From the NCBI GenBank assembly GCA_002509495.1, contig DAEV01000069.1:1-14005 (forward strand): DNA of 14,005 nucleotides, read 5' to 3'. The notes below the pieces were generated by a model that saw only the letters and a program-made list of their open reading frames with translations, was not told the origin of the DNA and made no database searches. Every line of letters starts with the position of its first letter. Position 1 is the first letter of the stretch. The translations under genes and the position numbers were made by a program. Shown here piece by piece: positions 7,679 to 14,005 of the stretch. This stretch comes from Methanolinea sp. UBA473. GTDB lineage: Archaea; Halobacteriota; Methanomicrobia; Methanomicrobiales; Methanospirillaceae.

Positions 7679-7741
7679 TTTGGTGCACCTTTCTCTCTCA
7701 TGCACCGGATGCAGATGTTCCCGGCAACAGGGCGTGGTGCA
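7679..7741 (+). promoter_or_regulatory. Alternative pairing elements that include the fwdDB ribosome binding site
   Basis: GGTGCA at 7682-7687 and GGTGCA at 7736-7741 can each pair with TGCACC at 7701-7706. The second copy contains the GGTG that serves as Shine-Dalgarno for the ATG at 7745. An upstream TGCACCAAA at 7592-7600 can pair over 9 bp with TTTGGTGCA at 7679-7687. The pairings exclude one another, a layout typical of switch-like leaders. The complementarity is seen; the regulatory role is inference. Confidence 0.35.
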
Positions 7742-7744
7742 GCT

Positions 7745-9586
7745 ATGAGAATGCTAATGAACAGCGGGCGGACTTATAAGCAGGGTGAACAGCTCTACTA
7801 CAAGGAAAGCCCGGAATATTCGGAGCAGACCTCCCTCTGTTTCATCAATCCTATAGATCTCTTCAAACTCGAAATTGAAGAAGGTGGGAATGTCGAAATA
7901 GAGACTGCCACAGGGACCACCGTGTTCAGGACGGTGGCCTCGTACGATCTTGTTCCTGGCGAGATATTCCTTCCCTGCGGCCCGTACGCGAACTTCATCC
8001 TCCCGCCATGTACCCACTCGACAGGCGCTCCTGATTTCAAGACACTTGAGGTGGAAATCCGCCCGACTGAACGGGAACGGGTATCGGCATGGGACCTCCT
8101 TGAAACCGAGGGGGGGCTCAGGTATGATCTTCCCTCAGAGGGATGTCCTACCCGTTCGCCTGAGGGTGATAAGACAGTCACAGATGTCCTCTGCCCTCTC
8201 TGCGGGTGCGTATGTGACGATATCGAGCTGAAGATCCGGGACAACCGCATCGTGTCATGTGAAAACGGATGTCTGCTGTGCAGTGCCAAGTTCCTTGCAA
8301 AAAACCGGCTTATCTCACCAATCAGGAAAACAGCAGCAGGCTGGAAAAAGATCAGCTATGAGGAGGCAATCCGGTATACCGCAGACGTCCTCGTGGAAGC
8401 GGAACGTCCGCTTCTCTTCGGTTGGAGCGGGACATACGGGGAAGCGCAATGCATCGGAGTATCGATCGCTGAACTGATCGGCGGGGTGATTGATAACTGC
8501 TCATCTGAGTGCCACGGCCCTTCGATTATGGCAATACAGGAGGTCGGGCACCCGGGATGCACCCTTGGGCAGGTTAAGAACCGGGCGGATGTTGTCATTT
8601 ACTGGGGATCCAATCCTATCGCCTCACATCCCAGGCATATGAGCCGGTATTCCACCTATACGGATGGTTTTTTCCTGGACAACTCTTTCATGAACAGGAC
8701 AGTAATCGTTTTCGATGTGAGAAAAACAGAAACAGCGAAGATTGCAGATGAATTTGTCCGTATCAAATCCGGCGGCGACTATGCAGTCTTTTCGGCACTG
8801 CGTGCGATTATCCAGGGAAAAGGAGATGTGATACCTGAAACCGTTGCGGGTGTGAAAAAAGAGGAACTGGTCAGGATTGCCGGGATCATGCTTCAAGCAA
8901 AATTCGGCACGTTCTTCACCGGTATCGGGCTGACCCAGTCCAGGGGGAAGTACAAAAACGTGAGGAATGCCATCGAACTTGTTGATGAACTGAATCGACA
9001 TACAAAATATACGCTCACACCGATGCGAGGTCACTGGAACGTCTACGGCACAAACCAGACTTTCACATATATGACCGGTTATCCATATGCAGTTGACTTC
9101 GCTCATGGGGTCGCGTACTACAACCCCGGCGAGACTTCGGCAATCGATATGCTCTCCCGGAAGGAAGTGGATGCCTGCATCATCATCGGGAGTGATCCCG
9201 GGGCTCACTTCCCCAGGGCCTGCAACGAACACCTTGCGACGATCCCGACGATAGTCATCGACCCGTTTCCTGTCATGAGTACTGCCATTGCGACGGTGCA
9301 TATACCTGTTGCCATGACCGGTGTCGACGCCGAAGGGGCTGCATATCGGATGGATGCCGTTCCACTCTGGATGAAGAAGGTGATGGAGCCGACCCAGCCG
9401 AATGATGCCAGTGTGCTCAGGCGGCTTTATGATGCAATCAACGAGAGAAAAAGAACGTCAGAAATGACGGCGAATAATGCCGTGATAATCGATTCTGCAG
9501 GTCCCGTCAACAGCGAGATGATGCATGTGCCTCTATCCGATGGGAAGATTGTCGAACCGGGAAGGGCTGACGATTGGGAGAGATGA
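7745..9586 (+). CDS. fwdB: Formylmethanofuran dehydrogenase FwdD-FwdB fusion, with a FwdA-like C-terminal tail
   Basis: The 613-residue protein combines subunits D and B of formylmethanofuran dehydrogenase, which reduces CO2 on methanofuran in the first step of methanogenesis. Residues 1-120 form the FwdD molybdopterin-dinucleotide-binding domain (MNSGRTYKQGE, GEIFLPCGPYANF, HSTGAPDF). A linker of about 28 residues leads to FwdB. The [4Fe-4S] region is C150, C153, C155 and C157, with C172, C176 and C179 nearby. Cys256 in SSECHGPS is the expected Mo/W ligand and is encoded by TGC, not by a selenocysteine TGA. FwdB proper seems to end near residue 573. Residues 574-613 (NNAVIID...LSDGKIVE) resemble the start of FwdA. 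I chose ATG 7745 over 7700 because it matches the usual FwdD N-terminus and has GGTG five bases upstream of the intervening CAGCT. Whether the enzyme uses Mo or W cannot be told. Confidence 0.88.
   Translation: MRMLMNSGRTYKQGEQLYYKESPEYSEQTSLCFINPIDLFKLEIEEGGNVEIETATGTTVFRTVASYDLVPGEIFLPCGPYANFILPPCTHSTGAPDFKTLEVEIRPTERERVSAWDLLETEGGLRYDLPSEGCPTRSPEGDKTVTDVLCPLCGCVCDDIELKIRDNRIVSCENGCLLCSAKFLAKNRLISPIRKTAAGWKKISYEEAIRYTADVLVEAERPLLFGWSGTYGEAQCIGVSIAELIGGVIDNCSSECHGPSIMAIQEVGHPGCTLGQVKNRADVVIYWGSNPIASHPRHMSRYSTYTDGFFLDNSFMNRTVIVFDVRKTETAKIADEFVRIKSGGDYAVFSALRAIIQGKGDVIPETVAGVKKEELVRIAGIMLQAKFGTFFTGIGLTQSRGKYKNVRNAIELVDELNRHTKYTLTPMRGHWNVYGTNQTFTYMTGYPYAVDFAHGVAYYNPGETSAIDMLSRKEVDACIIIGSDPGAHFPRACNEHLATIPTIVIDPFPVMSTAIATVHIPVAMTGVDAEGAAYRMDAVPLWMKKVMEPTQPNDASVLRRLYDAINERKRTSEMTANNAVIIDSAGPVNSEMMHVPLSDGKIVEPGRADDWER
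9464..9583 (+). pseudogene. fwdA: Probable fwdA 5' remnant fused in frame to the end of fwdB
   Basis: The last 40 codons of the fusion gene begin with an internal ATG (9464) and read like the first beta-strands of FwdA and related metal-dependent amidohydrolases: NNAVIID, a G-x-V-N spacer, then LSDGKIVE. FwdB normally ends shortly before this point. In some methanogens the gene order is fwdD-fwdB-fwdA-fwdC, so a fwdA start is expected exactly here. No amidohydrolase HxH metal site follows; the frame stops at 9584-9586. The resemblance is from memory of the family pattern, not an alignment. Confidence 0.5.
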
Positions 9587-9687
9587 TACAAGCTGACCCG
9601 GGCACCAGTGCGGGGAAGTGTACTCGCATTCTCCGCAATTATGCAGGCCATTATCAGAATTTCCACTTTCCGGAGGCGTCGTTATGA
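9583..9687 (+). CDS. 34-codon ORF bridging fwdB and fwdC, possibly a fwdA 3' remnant
   Basis: The ORF overlaps the fwdB stop as ATGA (9583-9586) and its own TGA (9685-9687) overlaps the fwdC ATG at 9684. It fills the fwdB-fwdC gap exactly. The product is basic and aromatic, with RILRNYAGHYQNFHFPE near the end. The tyrosine/asparagine/phenylalanine/proline-glutamate spacing recalls the C-terminus of FwdA, which would precede fwdC. The frame is also open upstream to 9571, consistent with a deletion junction near there. It may be a decayed fragment kept only for translational coupling, or a real small protein. There is no independent ribosome binding site at good spacing. Confidence 0.4.
   Translation: MIQADPGTSAGKCTRILRNYAGHYQNFHFPEASL
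9672..9676 (+). promoter_or_regulatory. Strong Shine-Dalgarno (GGAGG) of fwdC
   Basis: GGAGG ends seven bases before the ATG at 9684. This selects that start over the upstream in-frame ATG at 9618, whose extra 22 residues do not look like FwdC. Confidence 0.7.
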
Positions 9688-10460
9688 TGCATGTGATACT
9701 TGAAGTGAAGAAGCAGAAAAATCCCCATATCCCCATTGAGGCTGAAGAGATCATCCCTGAAAATTTTGTCAACCCAGGGAAGGAACTCTCCATATGGAGA
9801 GGGAACAGACAAGTTCCTCTTGAGGAGATATTTGATATCCAGATCGAAGGGACCGCCTCATCTGCCATGGAGATTGAGGTAGTGATTACCGGTGGATCAG
9901 GCCGGATCAAGCGGGTCGGTGAATATATGGAAGCGGGCACTATCCGGATCGAGGGAGATATCGGGATGCACTGCGGCAATTTCATGAGCGGGGGATCCAT
10001 TGAGATCAAGGGGAATGCCGACGCCTGGCTCGGCCGCGAGATGAGGGGTGGGACGATTACCTGCCATGGAAATGCCGGAGACTACTGCGGTTCCGGCTAT
10101 CGTGGAGAAAAAAGGGGGATGAGAGGAGGAACCATCGAGGTCTTCGGCAATGCGGGTGATTTTACCGCAGAGACCCTCACCGGGGGCACAATCATTGTCC
10201 ATGGAAACGTCGGGGATCTCAGCGGGGCCGAGATGAAAGGCGGGATTTTGACGATTCACGGCAATGCCTCGCGGGTTTGTGGAAATATGACCGGGGGAAC
10301 CTGTACGGTGTATGGCACGGTCACCGATATGTTGCCGACATTCCGGAAAGGCGATACGCAGGAGAGGAATGATACCGGGATCGCACTCACAGAATTCACG
10401 GGCGACGTGGCGAACCGGGGGCATGGTCGCCTTATCGTGCACTCTTTTACCCGTGCGTGA
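9684..10460 (+). CDS. fwdC: Formylmethanofuran dehydrogenase subunit C
   Basis: The 258-residue structural subunit forms a right-handed beta-helix that bridges the FwdA and FwdBD parts of the complex. Repeated glycine-rich turns of the GxxGxxxG type are visible from about residue 70 to 210 (GGSIEIKGNADAWLG, GGTITCHGNAGDYCG, GGTIEVFGNAGDF, GGTIIVHGNVGDLSG, GGILTIHGNASRVCG). The same repeat type occurs at the C-terminus of the glutamate synthase large subunit, but length and context point to FwdC. The short C-terminal tail after the helix is normal. It is cotranscribed with the fwdDB fusion. The absence of an intact fwdA means the assembly partner must be encoded elsewhere. It converges with the PH-domain gene across 50 bp that show no clear terminator. 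Confidence 0.93.
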   Translation: MMHVILEVKKQKNPHIPIEAEEIIPENFVNPGKELSIWRGNRQVPLEEIFDIQIEGTASSAMEIEVVITGGSGRIKRVGEYMEAGTIRIEGDIGMHCGNFMSGGSIEIKGNADAWLGREMRGGTITCHGNAGDYCGSGYRGEKRGMRGGTIEVFGNAGDFTAETLTGGTIIVHGNVGDLSGAEMKGGILTIHGNASRVCGNMTGGTCTVYGTVTDMLPTFRKGDTQERNDTGIALTEFTGDVANRGHGRLIVHSFTRA

Positions 10461-10510
10461 TCAGGGTAAAACACGGCTTTGGACGGCGATGGATGCACAG
10501 GGATGTGATC

Positions 10511-10993
10511 TTAAACGATTATCTTCTTAAGGATCTCCCGTATCAATTCAGGTTCCTCCACGCCCGGAATACGGATCACCCCGCCATCATCAAGTCGTAT
10601 TCCAAGTCCGGCAATCCCGAGGTACCGGCACACCACCCCGCATTCGATATCGATGTCCCGAATCCGGGTGTAAGGCAAAGAAAGGCGCGTGCTACGCAAA
10701 ACCCCCTTCTCGCAGACCAGCTCTGTCGCCGTGAACCGGAACGAGAGAGAAGCCCAGGACTTTGGAATCCACCAGCGGGCGAGGAGGACGAGGACGAGCA
10801 GCGGCACCACAAGCATCAGAGTGAGTTCTCCCGGGAATGTGAACGCAGCAAAGATCAGCCAGGGGAAGATCCCGATCCAGACGACGAGGATGAGGAGGAA
10901 GAGGTAGTATGCCCGCAACCGGGGTGACGGGCGGAATACTACGGTTCCATCCGGGTCCCGGACTGCCCCTCTCGGAAGAATCTCTTCGGTCAT
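10511..10993 (-). CDS. Membrane protein with bacterial PH-like domain (bPH2/DUF304)
   Basis: The 160-residue protein has two predicted membrane helices, about residues 29-51 and 57-73. A cytoplasmic bPH2 (DUF304) domain follows at about 80-160, with SFRFTATELVCEKGVLR and LPYTRIRDIDIECG, the strand pattern of YdbS-type proteins. It probably binds a membrane or protein partner; no enzyme motif is seen. It lies at the 3' end of the minus-strand run, only seven bases from the stop of the methyltransferase-like gene, so it is cotranscribed with it. Only a weak GGAT precedes the ATG. Function is unknown. Confidence 0.8.
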   Translation of the reverse strand: MTEEILPRGAVRDPDGTVVFRPSPRLRAYYLFLLILVVWIGIFPWLIFAAFTFPGELTLMLVVPLLVLVLLARWWIPKSWASLSFRFTATELVCEKGVLRSTRLSLPYTRIRDIDIECGVVCRYLGIAGLGIRLDDGGVIRIPGVEEPELIREILKKIIV

Positions 10994-11000
10994 CGGCGCA

Positions 11001-11852
11001 TTATCCGATCAGGCATACCCAGTGATCGTAGATGGGGTCGCGGAGGCTCTCCCGCACTTCCACCGTCTTCCCCTGTTCCTCGGCCCATCCCCGGATGAGG
11101 TCCGCCTCGGGGCGGGTCTCGACGGTAATCAGGGATCTCGTCGTAACCTCCACGAGCGTTGCGGTGATCGCCTGCCAGATCCCCTGGTTGAACGCGTTGA
11201 TCTGCCCGAACATGAGCCCAAGGCCCGCCTCGACGTGGGGGAGGTACTCGGCGGTCCGGGTCGCATCGATACACATCGTCTCGCGGGGCAGCAGGCGGCC
11301 GGTGGAGAGCCCGAGGGAGAGGAGTGTGGGATCGTTGTCGCAGGAGAGTGGATGGATCCCCCGTTTCCGGAGCACAAGGGAACCGAGCCCCGACCCGCAG
11401 CAGCAGTCCAGGCAGGTGAATCCCCCCTTCTCCCCCCACATCTCGGAGAGGTGGCTCTCCACCATCCCGATCCGGGCAGGGTTCAGGTCGTCGAGGGTGG
11501 GGGTGACGGACTGGAGAATCTCCGCGCTGTAGTACTCCCGAACCGCCTCCGCCCACAACCCCCGTTCTTCCTGGAAAATATCCCCCCCCACCTCCTCGAA
11601 ATGGGTGATTGCGCCAGCACTCGGCCTCCGCAGGTGGAAGGATCCGGCGAGCCAGCCGTTCCCTGTATGGAAAGCGAGGGCAAGGGGATCCGACTCCTCG
11701 TCCACAAGAAGCCGCCCCTGGTCGGCCGGGATCTCCTCGAGCCAGGCGGTGTACTGGTCGTCGGGCAGTTCGGAGAAGGCGGGCTCGAGGAACTGAACTT
11801 GGGGGAGATCCAGGACCTCTGCGGCCAGGAGTCGTTTTGGCAGGTTGTCCAC
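11001..11852 (-). CDS. Class I SAM-dependent methyltransferase-like protein of unknown substrate
   Basis: The 283-residue protein has a Rossmann methyltransferase half. Motif I is at 147-154 (CLDCCCGSG), an acidic strand end at 170-175 (SCDNDP), a CIDAT motif at 194-198 and hydrophobic strands thereafter. The first 120 residues do not match a family I recognise. The three adjacent cysteines in motif I replace the usual hydrophobic/glycine residues and are unusual. The start is GTG: the reading frame opens five bases after the apgM stop, and GGAG within the apgM 3' end lies about ten bases upstream. It sits between apgM and the PH-domain gene in one transcript. The catalytic NPPY/DPPY motif of DNA or rRNA adenine methylases is absent, so it is not an evident modification enzyme. 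Confidence 0.7.
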   Translation of the reverse strand: MDNLPKRLLAAEVLDLPQVQFLEPAFSELPDDQYTAWLEEIPADQGRLLVDEESDPLALAFHTGNGWLAGSFHLRRPSAGAITHFEEVGGDIFQEERGLWAEAVREYYSAEILQSVTPTLDDLNPARIGMVESHLSEMWGEKGGFTCLDCCCGSGLGSLVLRKRGIHPLSCDNDPTLLSLGLSTGRLLPRETMCIDATRTAEYLPHVEAGLGLMFGQINAFNQGIWQAITATLVEVTTRSLITVETRPEADLIRGWAEEQGKTVEVRESLRDPIYDHWVCLIG

Positions 11853-11857
11853 GGGTA

Positions 11858-13093
11858 TCAGGCTCCGTATTTATGGGACCTGTCGAGCAGGTCCATCAGG
11901 ATCGGCATCAGGGAGGCGCCGCGGATCCGGTGGAGGCCTCCGGTGGCGCAGAAGACCTCGTCGAACCGGCCGACCGAATCGATCCGCACCCCCTCCCCCC
12001 GGATCACGACAGGGACCGGGTCAGCGGAATGGTCCTTCACGCTGCATGGGGTCGAGTGGTCCGCGCAGATCACGAGGAGAGTGTCTCTGATGTCAAGCAG
12101 AGGTTCGAGTGCCCCATCCAGGCGCTCGATAAACTCCTTCTTCTGGACAGCCTTCCCGTCGTGCCCTGACTCGTCCGCTCCCTTGATGTTCAGGAGCACG
12201 AAATCCTTCCGCGACAACTCCGACAGGGTGGCCCTGACTTTGGCCTCAATGTCCGAGTCCACCGATCCGGTGGCCCCTGGGACCTGCACGCGGCTGAGCC
12301 CGACCACCATCCCGATGCCGGAGATCAGTGCCGCGGCAGAAATGACACTCCCGGAGAGCCCATACCGCTCCTCGAATGGCTCGAAACGCCCCATGGTCCC
12401 GGCCCCGCGGATGAGGACCGTGCTGGCAGGAGCGAGCCCGTTCCGTTCGCGGTCCGCGTTGACGGGGTGGGACCGGAGGATCGATTCGGACTGGCGCACG
12501 AACTCGTTCAGTGCCGCTGCGGTCTTCGCGGATCCCGGGTCGTTCCCGGTCGCACGGAAGGCAGGGGGAAGGGCTCCCTCCTTCTTTGGATCGTTTGAGG
12601 AGACCCGGTCTCCCAGATCTTCCCCCCTGAATGCGAGAGCTGCCCTGTGCCCGGCCCCGGAGCGGAAAAAGATCTCGATCCCCATCGACGAGAGGTCCAC
12701 ACCCTCCTGGATCGCCCGGGAGAGCAGCTCGGTGCCGTGGATCCTTCCGGCCCTCCGGTCGATCACGCGGCCCCCTGCATCCAGGGTGGCATAATTGCAC
12801 CGGAACCCGACCATTCCCGGCTCCATGTGGATCCCGCTCCCCTCCGCTTCCAGGGGTCCGCGACCGGTATAGTACTTGTGGGGATCGTACCCGAGGAGGC
12901 TTAAGTGCGCGGTATCCGACCCGGGCCTGATTCCCGGTGCGATCGTATCCATGATCCCGCAGATCCCTTCCCGGGTGATCCGGTCCAGGACTGGAGTAAA
13001 GGCGGCCTGCAGCGGTGTGATATTCCCCAGTTCCGGGCAGGGGCGGTCCGAGATGCCGTCCAGGATCAGCAGGAGGAGCTTGTGCGCCGTCAT
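11858..13093 (-). CDS. apgM: 2,3-bisphosphoglycerate-independent phosphoglycerate mutase, archaeal type
   Basis: The 411-residue cytosolic enzyme interconverts 3- and 2-phosphoglycerate in glycolysis/gluconeogenesis. It belongs to the alkaline phosphatase superfamily. Metal and catalytic residues are visible: D12 in ILDGISDRP, Ser59 in GSDTAHLSLLGYDP (phospho-serine nucleophile), D307 and H311 in DESGHDG, D345-H346 in CADHSTP and H355 in KDHSADP. Length is right for the archaeal ApgM/AlkP-like family. The ATG has no Shine-Dalgarno, so the mRNA may be leaderless. It is followed at five bases by the methyltransferase-like gene. Related phosphonopyruvate decarboxylase-like proteins share the fold, but the motif set supports the mutase. 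Confidence 0.93.
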   Translation of the reverse strand: MTAHKLLLLILDGISDRPCPELGNITPLQAAFTPVLDRITREGICGIMDTIAPGIRPGSDTAHLSLLGYDPHKYYTGRGPLEAEGSGIHMEPGMVGFRCNYATLDAGGRVIDRRAGRIHGTELLSRAIQEGVDLSSMGIEIFFRSGAGHRAALAFRGEDLGDRVSSNDPKKEGALPPAFRATGNDPGSAKTAAALNEFVRQSESILRSHPVNADRERNGLAPASTVLIRGAGTMGRFEPFEERYGLSGSVISAAALISGIGMVVGLSRVQVPGATGSVDSDIEAKVRATLSELSRKDFVLLNIKGADESGHDGKAVQKKEFIERLDGALEPLLDIRDTLLVICADHSTPCSVKDHSADPVPVVIRGEGVRIDSVGRFDEVFCATGGLHRIRGASLMPILMDLLDRSHKYGA

Positions 13094-13203
13094 TGTACGA
13101 GAGTGGGCCCTGCTCTGACTTATTGTTCACCCTTCGCACCGGGTACCGATGGAGGGCTTTTTTGAGAAAAGGAATATTGATGCGTGGGGGAAACCGGCCC
13201 TGT
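13094..13203 (-). promoter_or_regulatory. Possible promoter for a leaderless apgM transcript
   Basis: This is the only gap of note in the minus-strand run. On the minus strand GAACAATAAG lies about 27 bases before the apgM ATG, the usual distance between an archaeal TATA box and a transcription start. A T-rich stretch (TTCCTTTTCTC) after the rps3ae stop could terminate upstream transcription. Both are weak sequence matches. Confidence 0.3.
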
Positions 13204-13797
13204 TCAGGCCGCCTTGACCACGCCGATCTTGGACTTGATGATCTCCACCCTGCGTACCGGGAAGAGCAGCTTCACCGCTTTGAACAGCTCCTTGGAGATA
13301 TCCCCGTTGAGCATTCCGGTAATCAGCCCGTTCGTGTCCAGTTCCGTGCCCGCTGCCAGGACCTTCTGTGTGATCAGGCCGCGGAGCGCATGCACCTGGC
13401 TTAAGTTCGCCCGGGTGAGCGTGAAGCAGGTCACGGTAAGCTCCATCATCTTTCCGTCCTTGGTCATGACAGGGACATGGCAGTCGATCCTTGATGTCCG
13501 CCTCTTGATCATGGACCTCATGTAGTCCCGGGTCAACTCGTGGCCTACGAACTCGGTGTAGGCGGAATCCCCGGCAATATTGGCGATCCGGAACTTCATC
13601 TTCACATTCTGCCTTGCATAGTCATTGATGATCTCGCCGAGAGTGGTCTGCATGATCCTGCCGACCACGCCTTCTGCGTCGTTTCCGATGGTGTCGCCGA
13701 TGAATACCTTTCCAAGGACATCGGGAGTGTACACCTTGTACCAGCTCTTGGCTTTCCAGCCTTCGACTCTCCGTCCAGCTTGTTTCTTCTTTGCCAT
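13204..13797 (-). CDS. rps3ae: 30S ribosomal protein S3Ae (eS1)
   Basis: The 197-residue small-subunit ribosomal protein occurs in archaea and eukaryotes. The basic N-terminus (AKKKQAGRRVEGWKAKSWYK) and the KVFIGDTIGND, MKFRIANIAGD and VTCFTLTRANLSQVHALR segments fit the family, and length is normal for archaea. GGTGAG ends three bases before the ATG and overlaps the serS stop, so the two genes are translationally coupled. GC content and codon use match the surrounding housekeeping genes. Confidence 0.95.
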   Translation of the reverse strand: MAKKKQAGRRVEGWKAKSWYKVYTPDVLGKVFIGDTIGNDAEGVVGRIMQTTLGEIINDYARQNVKMKFRIANIAGDSAYTEFVGHELTRDYMRSMIKRRTSRIDCHVPVMTKDGKMMELTVTCFTLTRANLSQVHALRGLITQKVLAAGTELDTNGLITGMLNGDISKELFKAVKLLFPVRRVEIIKSKIGVVKAA

Positions 13798-13800
13798 GTT

Positions 13801-13806
13801 CTCACC
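13801..13806 (-). promoter_or_regulatory. Shine-Dalgarno of rps3ae overlapping the serS stop
   Basis: Read on the minus strand, GGTGAG shares its first G with the TAG stop of serS and lies three bases before the rps3ae ATG. This indicates coupled translation within one operon. Confidence 0.6.
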
Positions 13807-14005
13807 TAAAGGAATTTGATGATGTTCTTTGGTTCTCCCACAAGTTCAGCCACTTTATTGGGCCAGTTTTCCATATCCAGTCCCTTCTGTGCCAGGAATG
13901 CCGCGGTCCAGCGCTCGAGGCCGATCCCCGAGCACCCCGACCAGCACTCTGCACCGCTCTGGATCTTCACATTGAATCCCTTGGGGTACTTGTCCCCGTT
14001 GATGC
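13806..14005 (-). CDS. serS: Methanogen-type (class 2) seryl-tRNA synthetase, C-terminal 65 residues only
   Basis: The gene runs off the right edge; only the 3' end is present, with stop TAG at 13806-13808. The visible protein contains NVKIQSGAECWSGCSGIGLERW, close to motif 3 of the rare SerRS form of methanogens, where one of these cysteines is a zinc ligand. It then has FLAQKGLDMENWP and ends KNIIKFL. Motif 3 contributes the conserved arginine (GLERW) that binds ATP. The bacterial-type SerRS ends differently, which favours the methanogen type. The call rests on a short stretch, but the motif is distinctive. Confidence 0.8.
   Translation of the reverse strand, partial: INGDKYPKGFNVKIQSGAECWSGCSGIGLERWTAAFLAQKGLDMENWPNKVAELVGEPKNIIKFL

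Larger units (their letters stand above)
7181..7744. other. 564-bp AT-rich intergenic region between divergent hsdR and fwd operons
   Basis: No convincing protein gene was seen apart from a weak 61-codon upstream ORF (7563-7748). The left part (7200-7510) is very AT-rich and holds several TATA-like stretches, for example around 7365-7383 and 7497-7508. It also holds recurring ATACCA/TGGTAT words at 7282-7290, 7386-7403 (TACCA-N6-TGGTA inverted) and 7478-7492. From about 7530 the composition becomes balanced and hairpins appear, suggesting a transcribed leader of roughly 200 nt for the fwd operon. The transcription start is inferred, not seen. Confidence 0.6.

Noticed and set aside
7700..7744. 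Upstream in-frame ATG start of the fwdDB fusion
   Set aside because: The 15 extra residues do not resemble a FwdD N-terminus and lack a ribosome binding site; the ATG at 7745 has both.
8485..8540. Possible selenocysteine FwdB
   Set aside because: The Mo/W-ligand position is encoded by TGC (Cys); there is no in-frame TGA.
11022..12794. 590-codon open frame on the plus strand opposite apgM and the methyltransferase-like gene
   Set aside because: It lies wholly antisense to two well-supported genes; its composition (Pro/Arg/Ser-rich, no recognisable domain) is typical of the shadow frame of GC-rich coding sequence.
12246..13139. 297-codon minus-strand frame overlapping apgM in another frame
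   Set aside because: The apgM frame carries all catalytic motifs; the overlapping one is low-complexity Gly/Arg/Pro-rich.
1..14005. CRISPR array, tRNA or rRNA genes
   Set aside because: No regularly spaced direct repeats and no tRNA- or rRNA-like stretches were seen when reading the intergenic regions on both strands.

Overview
The window looks like a chromosomal segment of a methanogenic archaeon, most likely order Methanomicrobiales. The evidence is the set of formylmethanofuran dehydrogenase genes, an archaeal-type ribosomal protein S3Ae (eS1), an archaeal ApgM-type phosphoglycerate mutase, the C-terminus of a methanogen-type (class 2) seryl-tRNA synthetase, and archaeal GGTG/GGAGG ribosome binding sites. 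The order-level placement is inference from gene content, not from a tree.

Positions 1-7180 are an accessory, defence-type island. An IS5-family element (about 2-1131, intact DDE transposase, 15/16 matching terminal inverted repeats) sits inside the second target-recognition domain of a type I restriction specificity gene, hsdS (minus strand, 2159 to 1107), and truncates it. A divergent AT-rich two-gene cassette follows (plus strand, 2313-3515). It encodes a small SocA/Panacea-like protein and a proteasome-type Ntn hydrolase that starts with TTG, so removal of Met would expose a catalytic threonine. Two bases beyond it, convergently, is a minus-strand gene whose product joins the same kind of small N-terminal domain to a DUF488 domain. 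This is followed by a complete hsdR (7180 to 4430). No hsdM lies in the window.

Positions 7181-7744 are a 560-bp AT-rich intergenic region between the divergent hsdR and fwd units. Its right half looks like a long structured mRNA leader, with a hairpin followed by T7 and alternative pairings that could hide the fwd ribosome binding site.

Positions 7745-10460 hold a modified fwd operon. FwdD (molybdopterin-dinucleotide-binding) and FwdB (catalytic) form one polypeptide, followed by fwdC. The expected fwdA is missing between them. What remains looks like a FwdA N-terminus fused in frame to the end of FwdB and a 34-codon ORF, overlapping both neighbours as ATGA, that may be the FwdA C-terminus. 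This suggests an internal deletion of fwdA.

Positions 10511-14005 are a minus-strand housekeeping run read from right to left: serS (C-terminus only), rps3ae, apgM, a SAM-methyltransferase-like protein and a small membrane protein with a bacterial-PH domain. Gaps are tiny except for 110 bp upstream of apgM. Long plus-strand open frames opposite these GC-rich genes are codon-bias shadows.
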